A DNA stretch of 64,000 nucleotides from CAWHYG01 sp963833505 (GTDB taxonomy: Bacteria > Eisenbacteria > RBG-16-71-46 > CAIMUX01): the NCBI GenBank assembly GCA_963833505.1, contig CAWHYG010000007.1, forward strand, positions 248,001-312,000, read 5' to 3'. Within the stretch, counting starts at the first letter, position 1, and each line of letters begins with the position of its first letter. Shown piece by piece: positions 1 through 11,404 of the stretch. The notes under the pieces are model-generated. The model did not search any database and was not told the DNA's origin. It saw only the letters and a list, made by a program, of their open reading frames with translations. The translations under genes and the position numbers were made by a program.

Positions 1-1
1 C

Positions 2-3000
2 TTCATCGGGACGGTGAACAACAAGGACGACGCGTCCATCTATCAGTCGCCGGTGACGATCCAGAAGGACGCCAACAACATCCCCGAGCAGGAGCAGTCC
101 ATCACGCTGAACCTCACCGAGTTCCAGCCCGGGCACGCGGCCACCATCTACCGGACGTATCCGGACCGCCAGGACTACACCTTGTACAACGACATGCAGT
201 ACTACGTGAGCGGATACAACCAGGGGAGCTCCAATCTGGTCTGCGGGGTGCGGCTCTGCCGGGACGCGGTCTCCGATTCGGCCAACTATTACGAGTATCA
301 GATCCCGGTGAAGTCCGAATGGCAGCTCGTCGACATCAATCTGGCCGCCCTGAGCCGGCTGCAGCTTTTGCGTCCCGACACGGTCAGCGGCATGGTGGCG
401 CAGGATCTCGGTAACGGCGTCCGCATGATCCGGCGGGGAGCGCCCTCGTTGAACAGCGTCCAGAGGATCAGCTTCGTCGTGTACAACACGGGGAGCTTCC
501 CGGTGACCCAGGGGAGCGTCTGGATCGACGAGCTGCGTCTGACCGACGTCAAGAAGGACGTGGGGCTCGCGGCCCGCATGCACCTGGGGGCGGATCTCGG
601 CGGCCTGGCCCGTCTGGACCTGAGCTACCAGCGCACGGGGGCCGACTTCCTCACGGTGGGAGCGGATCGCGGCAGCGGCACCACGACGACGACCTGGGGT
701 TTCGCCGGGTCGAGCGACAACCTGTTCGGATTCGGCGACCGTCTGGGCCTGAACCTGCCGGTCCACGTGACCTACAACGACACGCGGGCCGTGCCGAAGT
801 TCCGCCCGAACAGCGACCTCATCCTGGACACGCCCCGGACCGGCGACATCTCGGTGACCAACAGCGAGGAGTTTTCGTTCACCGCCCAGCGGAAGCAGTC
901 CCCGGAGTGGTGGAGCCGGTATCTGCTCGAGCCCTTCTCCTTGAGCGGGCGCGTGAATCGGTCGCTCGATCTCGAGCCCACCAGCCAGGACACCTCGGTG
1001 ACCCGGAGCGGCTCGGTGGCCTGGAACTTCTCTCTCGAGCAATGGGGGGACATCGGGCTGAGCCAGAAGATGAAACTCCGCCTGATCCCCACCATGCTGT
1101 CCGCCACGGTGACCGGCGCGACCACGCAGGACCGGCGCTATTACCGGAGCGACGTCAATTCGGACTACGCGCCTCAGCCCAGCCAGGACCTGACCTCCGC
1201 TGGCCTCGCCTTGTCTGCGGCTGCCCGGCCCTTGACGCCGGTGACCTATCGCATCGACAGCACGCGCGATCTCATGCTCCACGAGGGGGAGATGAAGCTG
1301 TTCGGCATGAACCTGGGGGAGGAGACGGCGCGCCACCACCAGCTCAGCGCTTCAACCGACATTCCAATCCTGAGACAGATCCTGTCCCCGAGGGTGTCCT
1401 GGTCGGGCAACTCCGGTCTGGCCGCCGCCATCCAGACCTCGGTGCTGCCGGGGGAACCCGCGCGGCAGCTCTCCTTCAACAACTCGCGAACGACGGACTG
1501 GGGGGGACGCCTCTCGCTGCCCGATCTGTTCCACGGCCTGACCACCTTCGGGCGCCGTCGCGCCGCCCAGGACACAACCGGCGGAAAGGGGTCGCGGGCC
1601 AATGGAGCTTCACCGCTCCCCGGGTCTCTGGCTCCGAACGCGCCCCCGCCCGCGCCTTCCGGACGGTTTCCTTCGCCCGGCCGGTTGTCGAATCCAGAGC
1701 CGGGCGGCGCGCCGGACTCGAATCCTGGTTCTCGTTTCTCGAACCCGCCGTCGGGCGGCCCATCGTTCTCGAACCCGATGCCTGGCGCGGACCAGAATCC
1801 GACCTCGAACCCGGCTACGAATCCGGAAACGAGCCCGGCCACGAACCCGACGACCAACCCGCCCACGAATCCGGCAACGAGCCCGGCTACCAACCCCGCG
1901 ACGAACCTGGCAACAGGCCCGGCCACGAATCCGGCAACGAGCCCGGCCACGAACCCGACGACGAATCCCCCAACGAACCCAGCGCCCGCCACGAACCAGA
2001 GGTCACCGGTCTCGGGTCCGGATTTGCCGATCGCCCCGGAATCCCCACCGGTGCCTCCGGGGCTTCCGTATCAGCCGCCGGAGCCCGAGCCCGCCCAGCC
2101 CGGGGCGGAGGGCACCCCGCCAAGTGGCGGGACCGCCCAGCCGTCTCCCTCGGCGCAACCGGGAAATGAGGCCGCTCAGTCGCCCGCCGGCGCAACCCAG
2201 AACCCGGCGCCGGGAACGAAACCACCGCCGTCGCCTCACGCCGGGTCCCTGGCCCGCCAGCTGGGCGTGAGCTTCATGTCCCTCGGCGCCATCGAGATCT
2301 CCTACGGTCTCAGCACCCAGACGAGCTACTCGAGCCAGAAAGGGGAGCCGAGTCTCTTCTACCAGCTTGCGTTCGTGAACAGTCCGGGGCCGGGCGCTCA
2401 GGCGCTGAGTCGCGCCACCGCCACCGAGACCAACTCGCAAACCCTCGACCTGAGCACCAACCTCAAGCTTCCCCGGGCGATCAATGTTGCGCCGCGGTAC
2501 TCCCGTTCGACCGGTCAAACGGCCACGAACGGACTCACGACGATGACCAACGACCTCAAGTGGCCCGATCTCGACATCAGCTGGGGCAATCTGTACCAGG
2601 CGATCGGATTGGGCAGATGGTTCCAGGGCTTCCAGGCGAACACCCACTACAGCAAGGAGAGGCGGATCCAGGGTTCGACCGACTACCCGGAGACGAACCT
2701 GACCTCGGGCTATTCTCCGCTGCTCAACGTCAACGCCACGTTCAAATCGGGCGTGACCGCCACCCTGAATTCCAGCTACACCTCCACCTCCGACCTGCTT
2801 ACGGGCGCGGGCGAGGCCGGCGGGTACGAAACCGAAAACGACACGGACCACCTGCAATGGACGATCACCTTCAAAAAGACCTTGAACCTGACGAAGAAGA
2901 TCGCCGTGCCGATGACCAAGGAAGTCAAGACGGTGCAGACGAGGGTCGATCTCAACGCGAGCCTCGACTACATCGCCGACAAGCGGGAAACCCGAGCCTC

Positions 3001-3190
3001 CGGCCAGCCTCCGGTGGTGACCGACAACCGCGCGAGCGTCAAGTTCGAAGCCGGCCTGGGCTATCAGTTCACCCAACGGATCAACGGAACCGGGTCGCTC
3101 AACTTCGGCAAGGACGTCGACAAGAAGAACGACGCCAATTCCGTGAATCAGCTCGGACTCGTCTTCACCGTCACCTTCTCGCTGGACTGA
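2..3190 (+). CDS. sprA: SprA-like outer-membrane translocon protein, C-terminal part (5' end outside window)
   Basis: The frame is open to the left edge, so the true start lies upstream; the GTG at 14 is only internal. The segment WIDELRLTDV followed by a long run of alternating hydrophobic, beta-barrel-like sequence matches the C-terminal region of SprA, the very large outer-membrane protein that forms the type IX secretion translocon in Bacteroidota. Family members are usually over 2000 residues, so roughly half is present here. The protein ends in FTVTFSLD, a typical aromatic/hydrophobic beta-barrel terminus. An insertion of about 200 residues rich in Pro, Asn, Thr and Ser (near 1600-2245) interrupts the barrel-like sequence. 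SprA identity is from motif recognition; type IX function is inferred from the family and supported by the sorting-domain protein and C25 peptidase later in the window. Confidence 0.82.
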   Translation, partial: FIGTVNNKDDASIYQSPVTIQKDANNIPEQEQSITLNLTEFQPGHAATIYRTYPDRQDYTLYNDMQYYVSGYNQGSSNLVCGVRLCRDAVSDSANYYEYQIPVKSEWQLVDINLAALSRLQLLRPDTVSGMVAQDLGNGVRMIRRGAPSLNSVQRISFVVYNTGSFPVTQGSVWIDELRLTDVKKDVGLAARMHLGADLGGLARLDLSYQRTGADFLTVGADRGSGTTTTTWGFAGSSDNLFGFGDRLGLNLPVHVTYNDTRAVPKFRPNSDLILDTPRTGDISVTNSEEFSFTAQRKQSPEWWSRYLLEPFSLSGRVNRSLDLEPTSQDTSVTRSGSVAWNFSLEQWGDIGLSQKMKLRLIPTMLSATVTGATTQDRRYYRSDVNSDYAPQPSQDLTSAGLALSAAARPLTPVTYRIDSTRDLMLHEGEMKLFGMNLGEETARHHQLSASTDIPILRQILSPRVSWSGNSGLAAAIQTSVLPGEPARQLSFNNSRTTDWGGRLSLPDLFHGLTTFGRRRAAQDTTGGKGSRANGASPLPGSLAPNAPPPAPSGRFPSPGRLSNPEPGGAPDSNPGSRFSNPPSGGPSFSNPMPGADQNPTSNPATNPETSPATNPTTNPPTNPATSPATNPATNLATGPATNPATSPATNPTTNPPTNPAPATNQRSPVSGPDLPIAPESPPVPPGLPYQPPEPEPAQPGAEGTPPSGGTAQPSPSAQPGNEAAQSPAGATQNPAPGTKPPPSPHAGSLARQLGVSFMSLGAIEISYGLSTQTSYSSQKGEPSLFYQLAFVNSPGPGAQALSRATATETNSQTLDLSTNLKLPRAINVAPRYSRSTGQTATNGLTTMTNDLKWPDLDISWGNLYQAIGLGRWFQGFQANTHYSKERRIQGSTDYPETNLTSGYSPLLNVNATFKSGVTATLNSSYTSTSDLLTGAGEAGGYETENDTDHLQWTITFKKTLNLTKKIAVPMTKEVKTVQTRVDLNASLDYIADKRETRASGQPPVVTDNRASVKFEAGLGYQFTQRINGTGSLNFGKDVDKKNDANSVNQLGLVFTVTFSLD
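1797..1995 (+). repeat. Degenerate short tandem repeat coding for NP(A/T)T units in SprA
   Basis: The DNA repeats variants of a 12-base unit encoding Asn-Pro-Ala/Thr-Thr and Ser-Pro-Ala-Thr. It lies inside a larger Pro-rich stretch of the SprA gene. The encoded peptide should be disordered and extended. Such arrays often change length by slippage. Confidence 0.8.
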
Positions 3191-3419
3191 CAGCCCGATC
3201 CTCGCCCGACTGACGGTCCGTTCCGTCGGCGACTCCATCCTCCGATCGGCGATGGCCTGCCGGCCCTTTGCGCGCCTACCGGATCCGGCCCTCCGCGAAC
3301 CGACGCGTGGGCCGAGGGTTCGAAACCGCCCCTTCGGAACGGCCGGGTCTCCGTCTGAGGTGGCCGTTCCCATCCGGCAGCCCCACGGGCCATGCCTCGA
3401 GGCTGAGCTATAGACATGA

Positions 3420-3448
3420 TTGGCGGGCGCGAACGGTTCTGGCATACT
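3420..3448 (+). promoter_or_regulatory. Predicted sigma-70-type promoter for the rimP-nusA-infB operon
   Basis: TTGGCG (3420-3425), a 17-base spacer and CATACT (3443-3448) form a reasonable housekeeping promoter in the gap between the SprA gene and rimP. The element reads toward rimP and would give a leader of roughly 275 nt. The rest of 3191-3419 shows no gene. Confidence 0.45.
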
Positions 3449-3589
3449 GAGGAAGATGTTCCGTCCCGAACTGGCTCCCGGAAACTCCGGCGGGCCGGGG
3501 AGGTCGCAGCGACTCACATCTGCGGGGGATACCTGGTGGCCTAGGTTTTCCCATGGAGTCAGAACCGACGGCTGGGGCCGTTGAGGAGC

Positions 3590-3699
3590 CTGCCGCCCCG
3601 TTTGATTTGGACGGGGGGCAGGGGGTCACTCTGCCCTTGCCACGGTGTCCGACCCTGTGTACGGTGAGACTGCGTGGACGGACGTCCACGTTTTTGTTT
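3590..3699 (+). ncRNA. Structured rimP-operon leader with alternative hairpins and an intrinsic terminator
   Basis: Three hairpins can be read. An 11-bp stem with one bulged G pairs 3590-3601 with 3611-3621. The right arm of that stem (GGGCAG, 3616-3621) can instead pair with CTGCCC at 3631-3636, so the two foldings exclude each other. Downstream, CGTGGAC/GTCCACG (3673-3690) with a 4-base loop is followed directly by TTTTTGTTT (3691-3699), a textbook Rho-independent terminator 30 bases before rimP. This suggests transcription attenuation of the nusA operon. Structured leaders ending in a terminator are known upstream of rimP in proteobacteria (the rimP leader); homology with that RNA is not claimed. 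Confidence 0.6.
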
Positions 3700-3729
3700 G
3701 AGCGGAGGTGTCTCTCCGGGGAGACTGGG

Positions 3730-4266
3730 GTGAGGCAGGCGGAATTAGCCGAGCTGGTTCGACCTCTGCTCAATGAGGAGAAGTGTGAGCTGGTCGAGTG
3801 CTCGGTGTCGCGGACGGCGCACGGCCAGACCTTCCGCGTCTCAATCGATCGGGAGGGAGGAGTGCCCATTGAGGCCTGCGCGCATGTCAGCCGGAAGATG
3901 GCCTTGCTCCTCGACGCCAATCCGCTTCTCCGAGGCACGTATCAGCTCGAGGTCTCCTCGGCCGGAATGCACCGGCCCATCTGGAGCGTGGAGCACTTCC
4001 TGCGGTTTCAAGGGGCGCCGGTCCGGATCGAGCTGGCGGATCCGGCGGCCAATCCCCGCCGCATCCGGGGAACGATCGGTCCGGTGGAAGGAGAGCGGGT
4101 CCGGATCCGGCTGGAGGGAAACGGGGGCGAGATCGTGTTGAGCCTGGGCGAAATCGGCCGCGCGCAGCTCAACCTGGACCCCTGGAAGAAGAGGGAAGCG
4201 ATCGGGCTGGAAGGGACGGATCGGCGAGATCATGGCAATCATGGCGACGACGGACGAAATCCTTGA
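3730..4266 (+). CDS. rimP: Ribosome maturation factor RimP
   Basis: RimP helps assemble the 30S ribosomal subunit. The 178-residue protein shows the family pattern: an N-terminal domain with SIDREGGVPIEACAHVSRKM and the motif LEVSSAGMHRP, the counterpart of the usual LEVSSPG, followed by a C-terminal SH3-like domain. The frame is open back to 3553, but the upstream part is unlike RimP and contains the leader terminator, so the GTG at 3730 is chosen. The gene overlaps the start of nusA by 35 bases, the classic rimP-nusA-infB order. A slightly longer C-terminus than usual comes from reading into nusA. Confidence 0.9.
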   Translation: MRQAELAELVRPLLNEEKCELVECSVSRTAHGQTFRVSIDREGGVPIEACAHVSRKMALLLDANPLLRGTYQLEVSSAGMHRPIWSVEHFLRFQGAPVRIELADPAANPRRIRGTIGPVEGERVRIRLEGNGGEIVLSLGEIGRAQLNLDPWKKREAIGLEGTDRRDHGNHGDDGRNP

Positions 4267-5724
4267 GGCCTTGCGGCAGATCGCCCGCGAGAAGAGCGTC
4301 GATCGGAAACTTCTGATCGAGACCCTGGAAGCGGGCATTCTGAGCGCGGCCAAGAAGCGCTATGCGACCGCGGCCGACGTTCAGGTGGCCTTTGACGACA
4401 TCACCGGAAGGATCAAGGTCCTGGTCCACAAGAAGGTCGTGCCTGTGGCCATCGACCTGGAAGGGGAGATCGACCTGGAGGAGGCGACCACGCTGATTCC
4501 CGGCATCCGGGTCGGCCAGACCATTCCGGTCGAAGTTCCGGTGGCGGAGTTCGGGCGCAACGCCATCCAGGCCGCCAAGCAGGTGCTCGTCCAGCGCGTC
4601 CGCGAGGCGGAACGGGACAACGTCTATCAGGAGTTCATCGACCGGAAGGGGCAGGTCGTGTCCGGCACGGTCTCGCAGGTCGATCGCGGCAGCGCCATCG
4701 TCAAGATCGGCAAGACCGAAGGCATCATTCCGCCCCGCGAGCTCATGTACCGGGATCGCTTCAAGATCGGCGACCCCGTGCGGGCCCTGCTCCTGGACGT
4801 CGATCGGAACCAGAAGGGGCCGATGCTGGTCCTCTCGCGCACCAACCCCGAGTTCGTGCGCCGGCTCTTCGAGAACGAGGTGCCGGAGATTTTCGAGCGG
4901 GTCGTGGAGATCCGCGAGATCGCCCGCGAACCAGGGTCGCGGACCAAGATCACGGTGATCTCGCACGACGACCGCGTGGATCCCGTGGGCGCCTGCGTCG
5001 GAATGAAGGGCTCGCGGGTCCAGTCCATCGTGCGCGAGCTGGGGGGCGAGCGGATCGACATCGTTTCCTGGAGCCCCGATCCCAAGATCCTGGTCAGCCG
5101 CGCGCTGTCGCCCGCCCGGGTGCTGGACGTCCAGATCCACGCCGAAGAGAAGCGGGTCACGGTCATCGTGTCGGACGATCAGCTCAGCGTGGCGATCGGC
5201 AAGGGCGGGCAGAACGCCCGTCTGGCCTCCAAGCTGACCGGCTACGGCATCGACCTCAAGAGCCAGTCCCAGGTCGAGCTGGCCGGCGGCGGCGGACCCG
5301 CGATCGAGCTGGAAGATCTGAGCAAGGAGCTGGGACCGCGCCTGGTCGAGCGCCTGATCAAGGCGGGCAAGGAGACGTTGCAGGACGTCCTCGGGACCTC
5401 CGCCGAGGACTTGATGGAAATCCCCGGGATCGGCGAGAAGACTGCGGGCCGCCTGCTGGCGCTGGCGCGCCAGATCCTGGACGAGCGGGCGGCGGGAGCC
5501 GGTCGGGAAGGCGAATCGGAGTCGGCCCAAGGCCCCGAAGAGGGCGCGGAGACGGCGCCGAGCGCGGCCGCCAGCGCCGAGACGCCCGAAGAGCCCGCGG
5601 AGGGAACGGATCTGGAGGCTGCGGCCCCGTCCGGCGGGGAGTCGGCGGAACCGGCGCCGGAGAGCGGGTCGGAGGCTGAGCCGGGAGGGCGTCCGCCGGC
5701 GGACGAGACGGGGGAGGAACGGGA

Positions 5725-5728
<4 letters not shown>
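4232..5728 (+). CDS. nusA: Transcription termination/antitermination factor NusA
   Basis: NusA binds RNA polymerase and nascent RNA and modulates pausing, termination and antitermination. The 498-residue protein has the N-terminal polymerase-binding domain (about 1-125), an S1 domain starting near GQVVSGTVSQVDRGSA, and two KH domains that include GACVGMKGSRVQ and VAIGKGGQNARLA. A helix-hairpin-helix segment (LMEIPGIGEKTAGRLLALA) follows, then about 75 residues of acidic Glu/Ala/Gly-rich tail. The start ATG at 4232 lies inside rimP and the stop overlaps the infB start, so translational coupling is likely. The acidic tail is low complexity and probably disordered. Confidence 0.97.
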
Positions 5729-8076
<2,348 letters not shown>

Positions 8077-8134
8077 CGCCGCGGCGGCGGGGCGGCGGTG
8101 GTGCCGCGGGCGAACGCCCGGCCGGAGAACGCGG

Positions 8135-8443
8135 ATGTACTATGGAGTCGCGCGGCTCGAGTTCTTCATCGGCCAGAGCCGCTCCCTCAAGGACAAGCGG
8201 GCCGTCCTGAATCGGCTCAAGGCGCGGCTCGAGAATCGCTTCCGGATCGCCGTGGCGGAAGTCGACTACCAGGACCTCTGGCAGCGCTGCGCTCTCGGGG
8301 TCGCGCTCGTCGCCCAGGGCGCGGAGTCGGCCCGGAACGGCCTTCAGGCGGTCCGCCGCGAGGCGGAAGCGGACCTCAGGATCGAGATCATCGACTTCCG
8401 CGTCCGGGTTGAGCCCTTCGAGGACGGTCACTTCGAGGAATGA
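8135..8443 (+). CDS. DUF503 family protein (YlxP-like)
   Basis: A 102-residue protein with the DUF503 pattern: an N-terminal beta strand, the signature QSRSLKDKRAVLNRLKARLENRF, then a region ending VRVEPFEDGH. Members sit almost always between infB and rbfA, as here, and are linked by that context to ribosome assembly. The biochemical role is not established. The stop is two bases from the rbfA start, so the two genes are probably cotranslated. Confidence 0.9.
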   Translation: MYYGVARLEFFIGQSRSLKDKRAVLNRLKARLENRFRIAVAEVDYQDLWQRCALGVALVAQGAESARNGLQAVRREAEADLRIEIIDFRVRVEPFEDGHFEE

Positions 8444-8444
8444 G

Positions 8445-8945
8445 ATGAAGGGAGTCCGGATCGAGCGGATGGCCGAGGAGCTGCGGGCGCTCATCTCCGA
8501 AATCCTCCAGAACCGGGTCTCCGATCCGCGGCTCGGTCTCGTCGTGGTGACCCGGGTCGAGCCGTCCCGGGACATGGCGCACGCCCGCGTCTACGTGTCC
8601 TTCCTGGGGGATGAAAAGACGCAGGAAGCCAGTCTTCACGTGCTGGCGCATGCCGGAGGATTCGTCCGCCATGAGTTGGCGCGCCGCGCTCATCTCCGGC
8701 ACGTCCCCGAGCTGGTGTTTCAGGCCGACCCCGGGATCCGCTACAGTTTCCGACTTCAGCAGACCCTGAAGGAGCTGGGCCTCTCCGGCGAGGCCGGAGG
8801 CGAAGAGGAGCAGCCGGAGACCGGAGGCGGGCCGGTGGAGCCGCCGGAGACCGGAAGCGGGCCGGTGGAGCAGCCGGAGACCGGAAGCGGTCCGGTGTCG
8901 CCCCCGCCGGCCGATCCGGATTCCGGAGGCGATGAGGAGCCATGA
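8445..8945 (+). CDS. rbfA: Ribosome-binding factor A with a repeat-containing C-terminal tail
   Basis: RbfA is a KH-like protein that binds the 30S subunit during 16S rRNA maturation. The core (about 1-110) has the family features RIERMAEELRALISEIL, NRVSDPRLGLVVVTRVEPSRD and the final DPGIRYSFRLQQTLKEL. The ATG at 8445 is chosen because it follows the DUF503 stop by one base and opens the known N-terminus; the frame extends back to 8409. The last 55 or so residues are unusual: three near copies of a 10-residue unit built on PETGSGPVEQ, then an acidic end. The tail is not part of the family fold and is probably disordered. Confidence 0.93.
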   Translation: MKGVRIERMAEELRALISEILQNRVSDPRLGLVVVTRVEPSRDMAHARVYVSFLGDEKTQEASLHVLAHAGGFVRHELARRAHLRHVPELVFQADPGIRYSFRLQQTLKELGLSGEAGGEEEQPETGGGPVEPPETGSGPVEQPETGSGPVSPPPADPDSGGDEEP

Positions 8946-9910
8946 ACGCTGCGATCGACGCCGGGCTCGAGGCCGGGTTCGTCCTCAACATCCGGAAGGA
9001 GATTCCCTGGACCAGCCACGACGCGGTCGCCCGCGTGCGGCGGATTCTCGGGATCCGCGCGGTCGGCCATTGCGGAAGCCTGGATCCCCTGGCCGACGGC
9101 GTGCTGGTGGTGGGCGTGGGAAGGGGCACGAAGCTCGCCTCGCACATCATGGAGCTGCCCAAGGTCTATCGCGGGACCATGATCCTCGGCCGCCGCACCT
9201 CCACGGGCGATGCCGGTGGCGCGATCCTCGAAGAACGCGCGGCTCCGGCCCTGGATCAGGAACAGCTCCGCAGCGTGGCCGCGGAGTTGGAGGGGCCCGG
9301 GATGCAGAAGCCGCCGATGGTGTCGGCCGTCAAGCAAGACGGCCGCCGGCTCTACGAGCTGGCGCGGAAAGGCATCCAGGTCGAACGGCCTGCGCGCTCG
9401 ATCACGATCCATCGCTTCGAGATCGCAGGGTTCGACCCTCCGCGTGTCGATTTCGAGCTGGGGTGCAGCCGGGGCACCTACGTGCGAACCCTCGTCGAGG
9501 AGTTCGCCGGGCGCCTCGGGACGATCGCCTCCGTGGAGTGCCTGACCCGGACCCGCGTGGGGCATTTCGCGATCGAGGATAGCTGCCGGATCACTTCGCC
9601 GCCCTGCTCGGAGGCGGCGGGCCTGAGGGAAAGGGCCATCGCGCCGGCGGAGGCGTTGAAGCATCTTCCCGCGGCGAGAGTCGATCCCCACTGGGTCCGC
9701 AAGCTGCGGCAGGGACTGGCGCCGCCCTGGAGATGGCTCTCGCTCGATTCACCACCGGCGCCCGGTTCCACGCTGCGGCTGCTGGGGCCCGGAAGCGAGG
9801 CCCGGCCGGAGGGAGAGCTCCTGGCCATCGCGACCGTTGAAATGCTGCCGGGGCCGGCGGATCGACCGATCGAGCTGGCCAGCCTGCTCCGGCTGGAGCG
9901 CGTCCTCTGA
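8942..9910 (+). CDS. truB: tRNA pseudouridine(55) synthase TruB
   Basis: TruB converts uridine 55 in the T-loop of tRNAs to pseudouridine. The 322-residue protein has the catalytic-aspartate motif GSLDPLADGVL preceded by GHC, where most relatives have GHTGTLDP. It also has VYRGTMILGRRTSTGD, the substrate segment PPMVSAVKQDGRRLYELARKG and the RGTYVRTL strand. A C-terminal PUA-like extension follows. The start ATG overlaps the rbfA stop as ATGA. The catalytic Asp and the Tyr of the RLYELAR motif are both present, so the enzyme should be active. Confidence 0.95.
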   Translation: MNAAIDAGLEAGFVLNIRKEIPWTSHDAVARVRRILGIRAVGHCGSLDPLADGVLVVGVGRGTKLASHIMELPKVYRGTMILGRRTSTGDAGGAILEERAAPALDQEQLRSVAAELEGPGMQKPPMVSAVKQDGRRLYELARKGIQVERPARSITIHRFEIAGFDPPRVDFELGCSRGTYVRTLVEEFAGRLGTIASVECLTRTRVGHFAIEDSCRITSPPCSEAAGLRERAIAPAEALKHLPAARVDPHWVRKLRQGLAPPWRWLSLDSPPAPGSTLRLLGPGSEARPEGELLAIATVEMLPGPADRPIELASLLRLERVL

Positions 9911-9927
9911 AGGAGGCGCGATCGGCC

Positions 9928-10872
9928 GTGCGCTCAGGGATCCGCGGAGCCGCCCTGCCAACGGCAGTCGCCACGATCGGCGTCTTCGACGGCGTCCACC
10001 GCGGTCACCGGGCTCTGCTCGAGGTGGTGATCGAGCGTGCCCGGTCGCTTGGCGTCCCGTCGGTCGCGATCACCTTCCACCCCCATCCGGTGGCCGTCCT
10101 GGCTCCCCCGGGGCGCCGGCATCTTCTGAGCGGACCCCGGCTCAAGCTTCGATGGATCGGCGAGCTGGGTTGCCACGCCGTCTGGGTCCTTCCGTTCTCC
10201 CGGGACATGGCGGCACTGGCCCCGGCCGAGTTCCTGGACGGCCTGCTCCACGAGGTCGAGCTGGCCGAGCTGTGGATCGGCTACGATTTCCGCTTCGGCC
10301 GCGGGCGGGAAGGCGACGTCGATTTCCTGAGGAGGGCGGGGAAGGCGCGAGGCTTCGGGGTCCAGCAGTTCGGACCGGTGCATGAATCCGGCCGGGTCTT
10401 GAGCAGCTCCTGGGTGCGGGAAGCCCTGGCGCGAGGGGACGTGGACGAGGCGCGGGGGATTCTCGGCCACGAGTTCATCCTGGAAGGACCGGTGGGACGC
10501 GGTTTCGGAAAGGGAGCGAGGCTGCTGGTACCGACGGCGAACCTGGATCTTCCGGAGGAGCAGTTCCTGCCCGCCTACGGCGTCTACGCGGCCTGGGCCG
10601 AGTTCGACGGGCGGCCGCTCCCTGCCGTCATCAGCATCGGAGTCCGCCCGACCCTGTATGAAGACGCGCCGCCGGTCGTGGAGGCGCACCTGATCGACTG
10701 GGAAGGGGATCTTCGCGGGAAGACGCTGGCCATCCATTTCGGGATCCGCCTCCGCGAGGAGCGGCGCTATCCCGATATCGACGCTCTCAGGGACGCGATC
10801 GCGGCCGACATCGCGGAGGCCAGGTCGTGGCTGGCAGGCCGGGAACCGATGGCGGTCGCGGCGGGCCGATGA
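9928..10872 (+). CDS. ribF: Bifunctional riboflavin kinase / FAD synthetase RibF
   Basis: RibF phosphorylates riboflavin to FMN and adenylylates FMN to FAD. The 314-residue protein has an N-terminal nucleotidyltransferase domain with GVFDGVHRGHRALL and ITFHPHPVAV. The conserved GYDFRFGRGREGD and the SSSWVREAL segment follow. The C-terminal flavokinase domain carries GFGKGARLLVPTANL and ends EERRYPDIDALRDAIAADI. The start is a GTG 17 bases after truB. Position after truB is common in bacteria. All motifs expected of both activities are visible. Confidence 0.95.
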   Translation: MRSGIRGAALPTAVATIGVFDGVHRGHRALLEVVIERARSLGVPSVAITFHPHPVAVLAPPGRRHLLSGPRLKLRWIGELGCHAVWVLPFSRDMAALAPAEFLDGLLHEVELAELWIGYDFRFGRGREGDVDFLRRAGKARGFGVQQFGPVHESGRVLSSSWVREALARGDVDEARGILGHEFILEGPVGRGFGKGARLLVPTANLDLPEEQFLPAYGVYAAWAEFDGRPLPAVISIGVRPTLYEDAPPVVEAHLIDWEGDLRGKTLAIHFGIRLREERRYPDIDALRDAIAADIAEARSWLAGREPMAVAAGR

Positions 10873-10917
10873 GAATCATGGCCGCAATATAAGGCGCGCC
10901 TCGTCCAAACAACGCGA

Positions 10918-10946
10918 TTGAATCCGGGCGCAGATCCTGATACGGT
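10918..10946 (+). promoter_or_regulatory. Predicted promoter for rpsO-pnp
   Basis: TTGAAT (10918-10923), a 17-base spacer and TACGGT (10941-10946), with a TG one base before the -10 hexamer (extended -10). It is placed about 85 bases before rpsO in the 160-base gap after ribF. It implies rpsO-pnp can be transcribed independently of the rimP operon. Confidence 0.5.
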
Positions 10947-11032
10947 GGCGGCTGATTATTGGCGCACACGCAGGGACCGCCGGAGGGTCCGACGGCCGGA
11001 GGTGCCGGCCGAGACGAACACGGAGGAAGGTA

Positions 11033-11302
11033 ATGCCTCTTTCAAAGGAAGAGAAGCAGGAGATCATCAGCCGCTACAAGCTCCACGAGCTGGACTCGGG
11101 CAGCCCCGAAGTCCAGATCGCGCTCCTGACCGAGAAAATCCGTCACCTGACCGAGCATTTCAAGAAACACACCACCGATCATCACTCCCGCCGCGGACTT
11201 CTCCGGATGGTGGGGCGGCGCCGGAAGCTGCTCGATTACCTGAAGAACACGAAGGTCGAGAGCTACCGGAGCCTGGTCAAGGACCTGGGGCTGCGCCACT
11301 GA
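11033..11302 (+). CDS. rpsO: 30S ribosomal protein S15
   Basis: S15 binds 16S rRNA early in assembly of the platform. The 89-residue length is standard, with the signatures DSGSPEVQIALLTEKI, LTEHFKKHTTDHHSRRGLL and RRRKLLDYLK. A strong Shine-Dalgarno (GGAGGAAGG) sits just before the ATG. The following gene is pnp, the usual pairing. In other bacteria S15 represses its own leader; no specific repressor fold is asserted here. Confidence 0.98.
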   Translation: MPLSKEEKQEIISRYKLHELDSGSPEVQIALLTEKIRHLTEHFKKHTTDHHSRRGLLRMVGRRRKLLDYLKNTKVESYRSLVKDLGLRH

Positions 11303-11404
11303 TCGCGGTCTCCGATCCTCCCGCCGCCGTGCTGTTCCCCTGCCGGGGACGGCTCTATCCGGTTGTTTGCACATTTGACCAAGTCCGAACGGGAGAACTC
11401 TAAA

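Noticed and set aside
1797..1995. Possible CRISPR or other interspersed repeat array
   Set aside because: The repeats are short, degenerate and in frame inside the SprA gene, without spacers. No CRISPR array or cas gene was found anywhere in the window.
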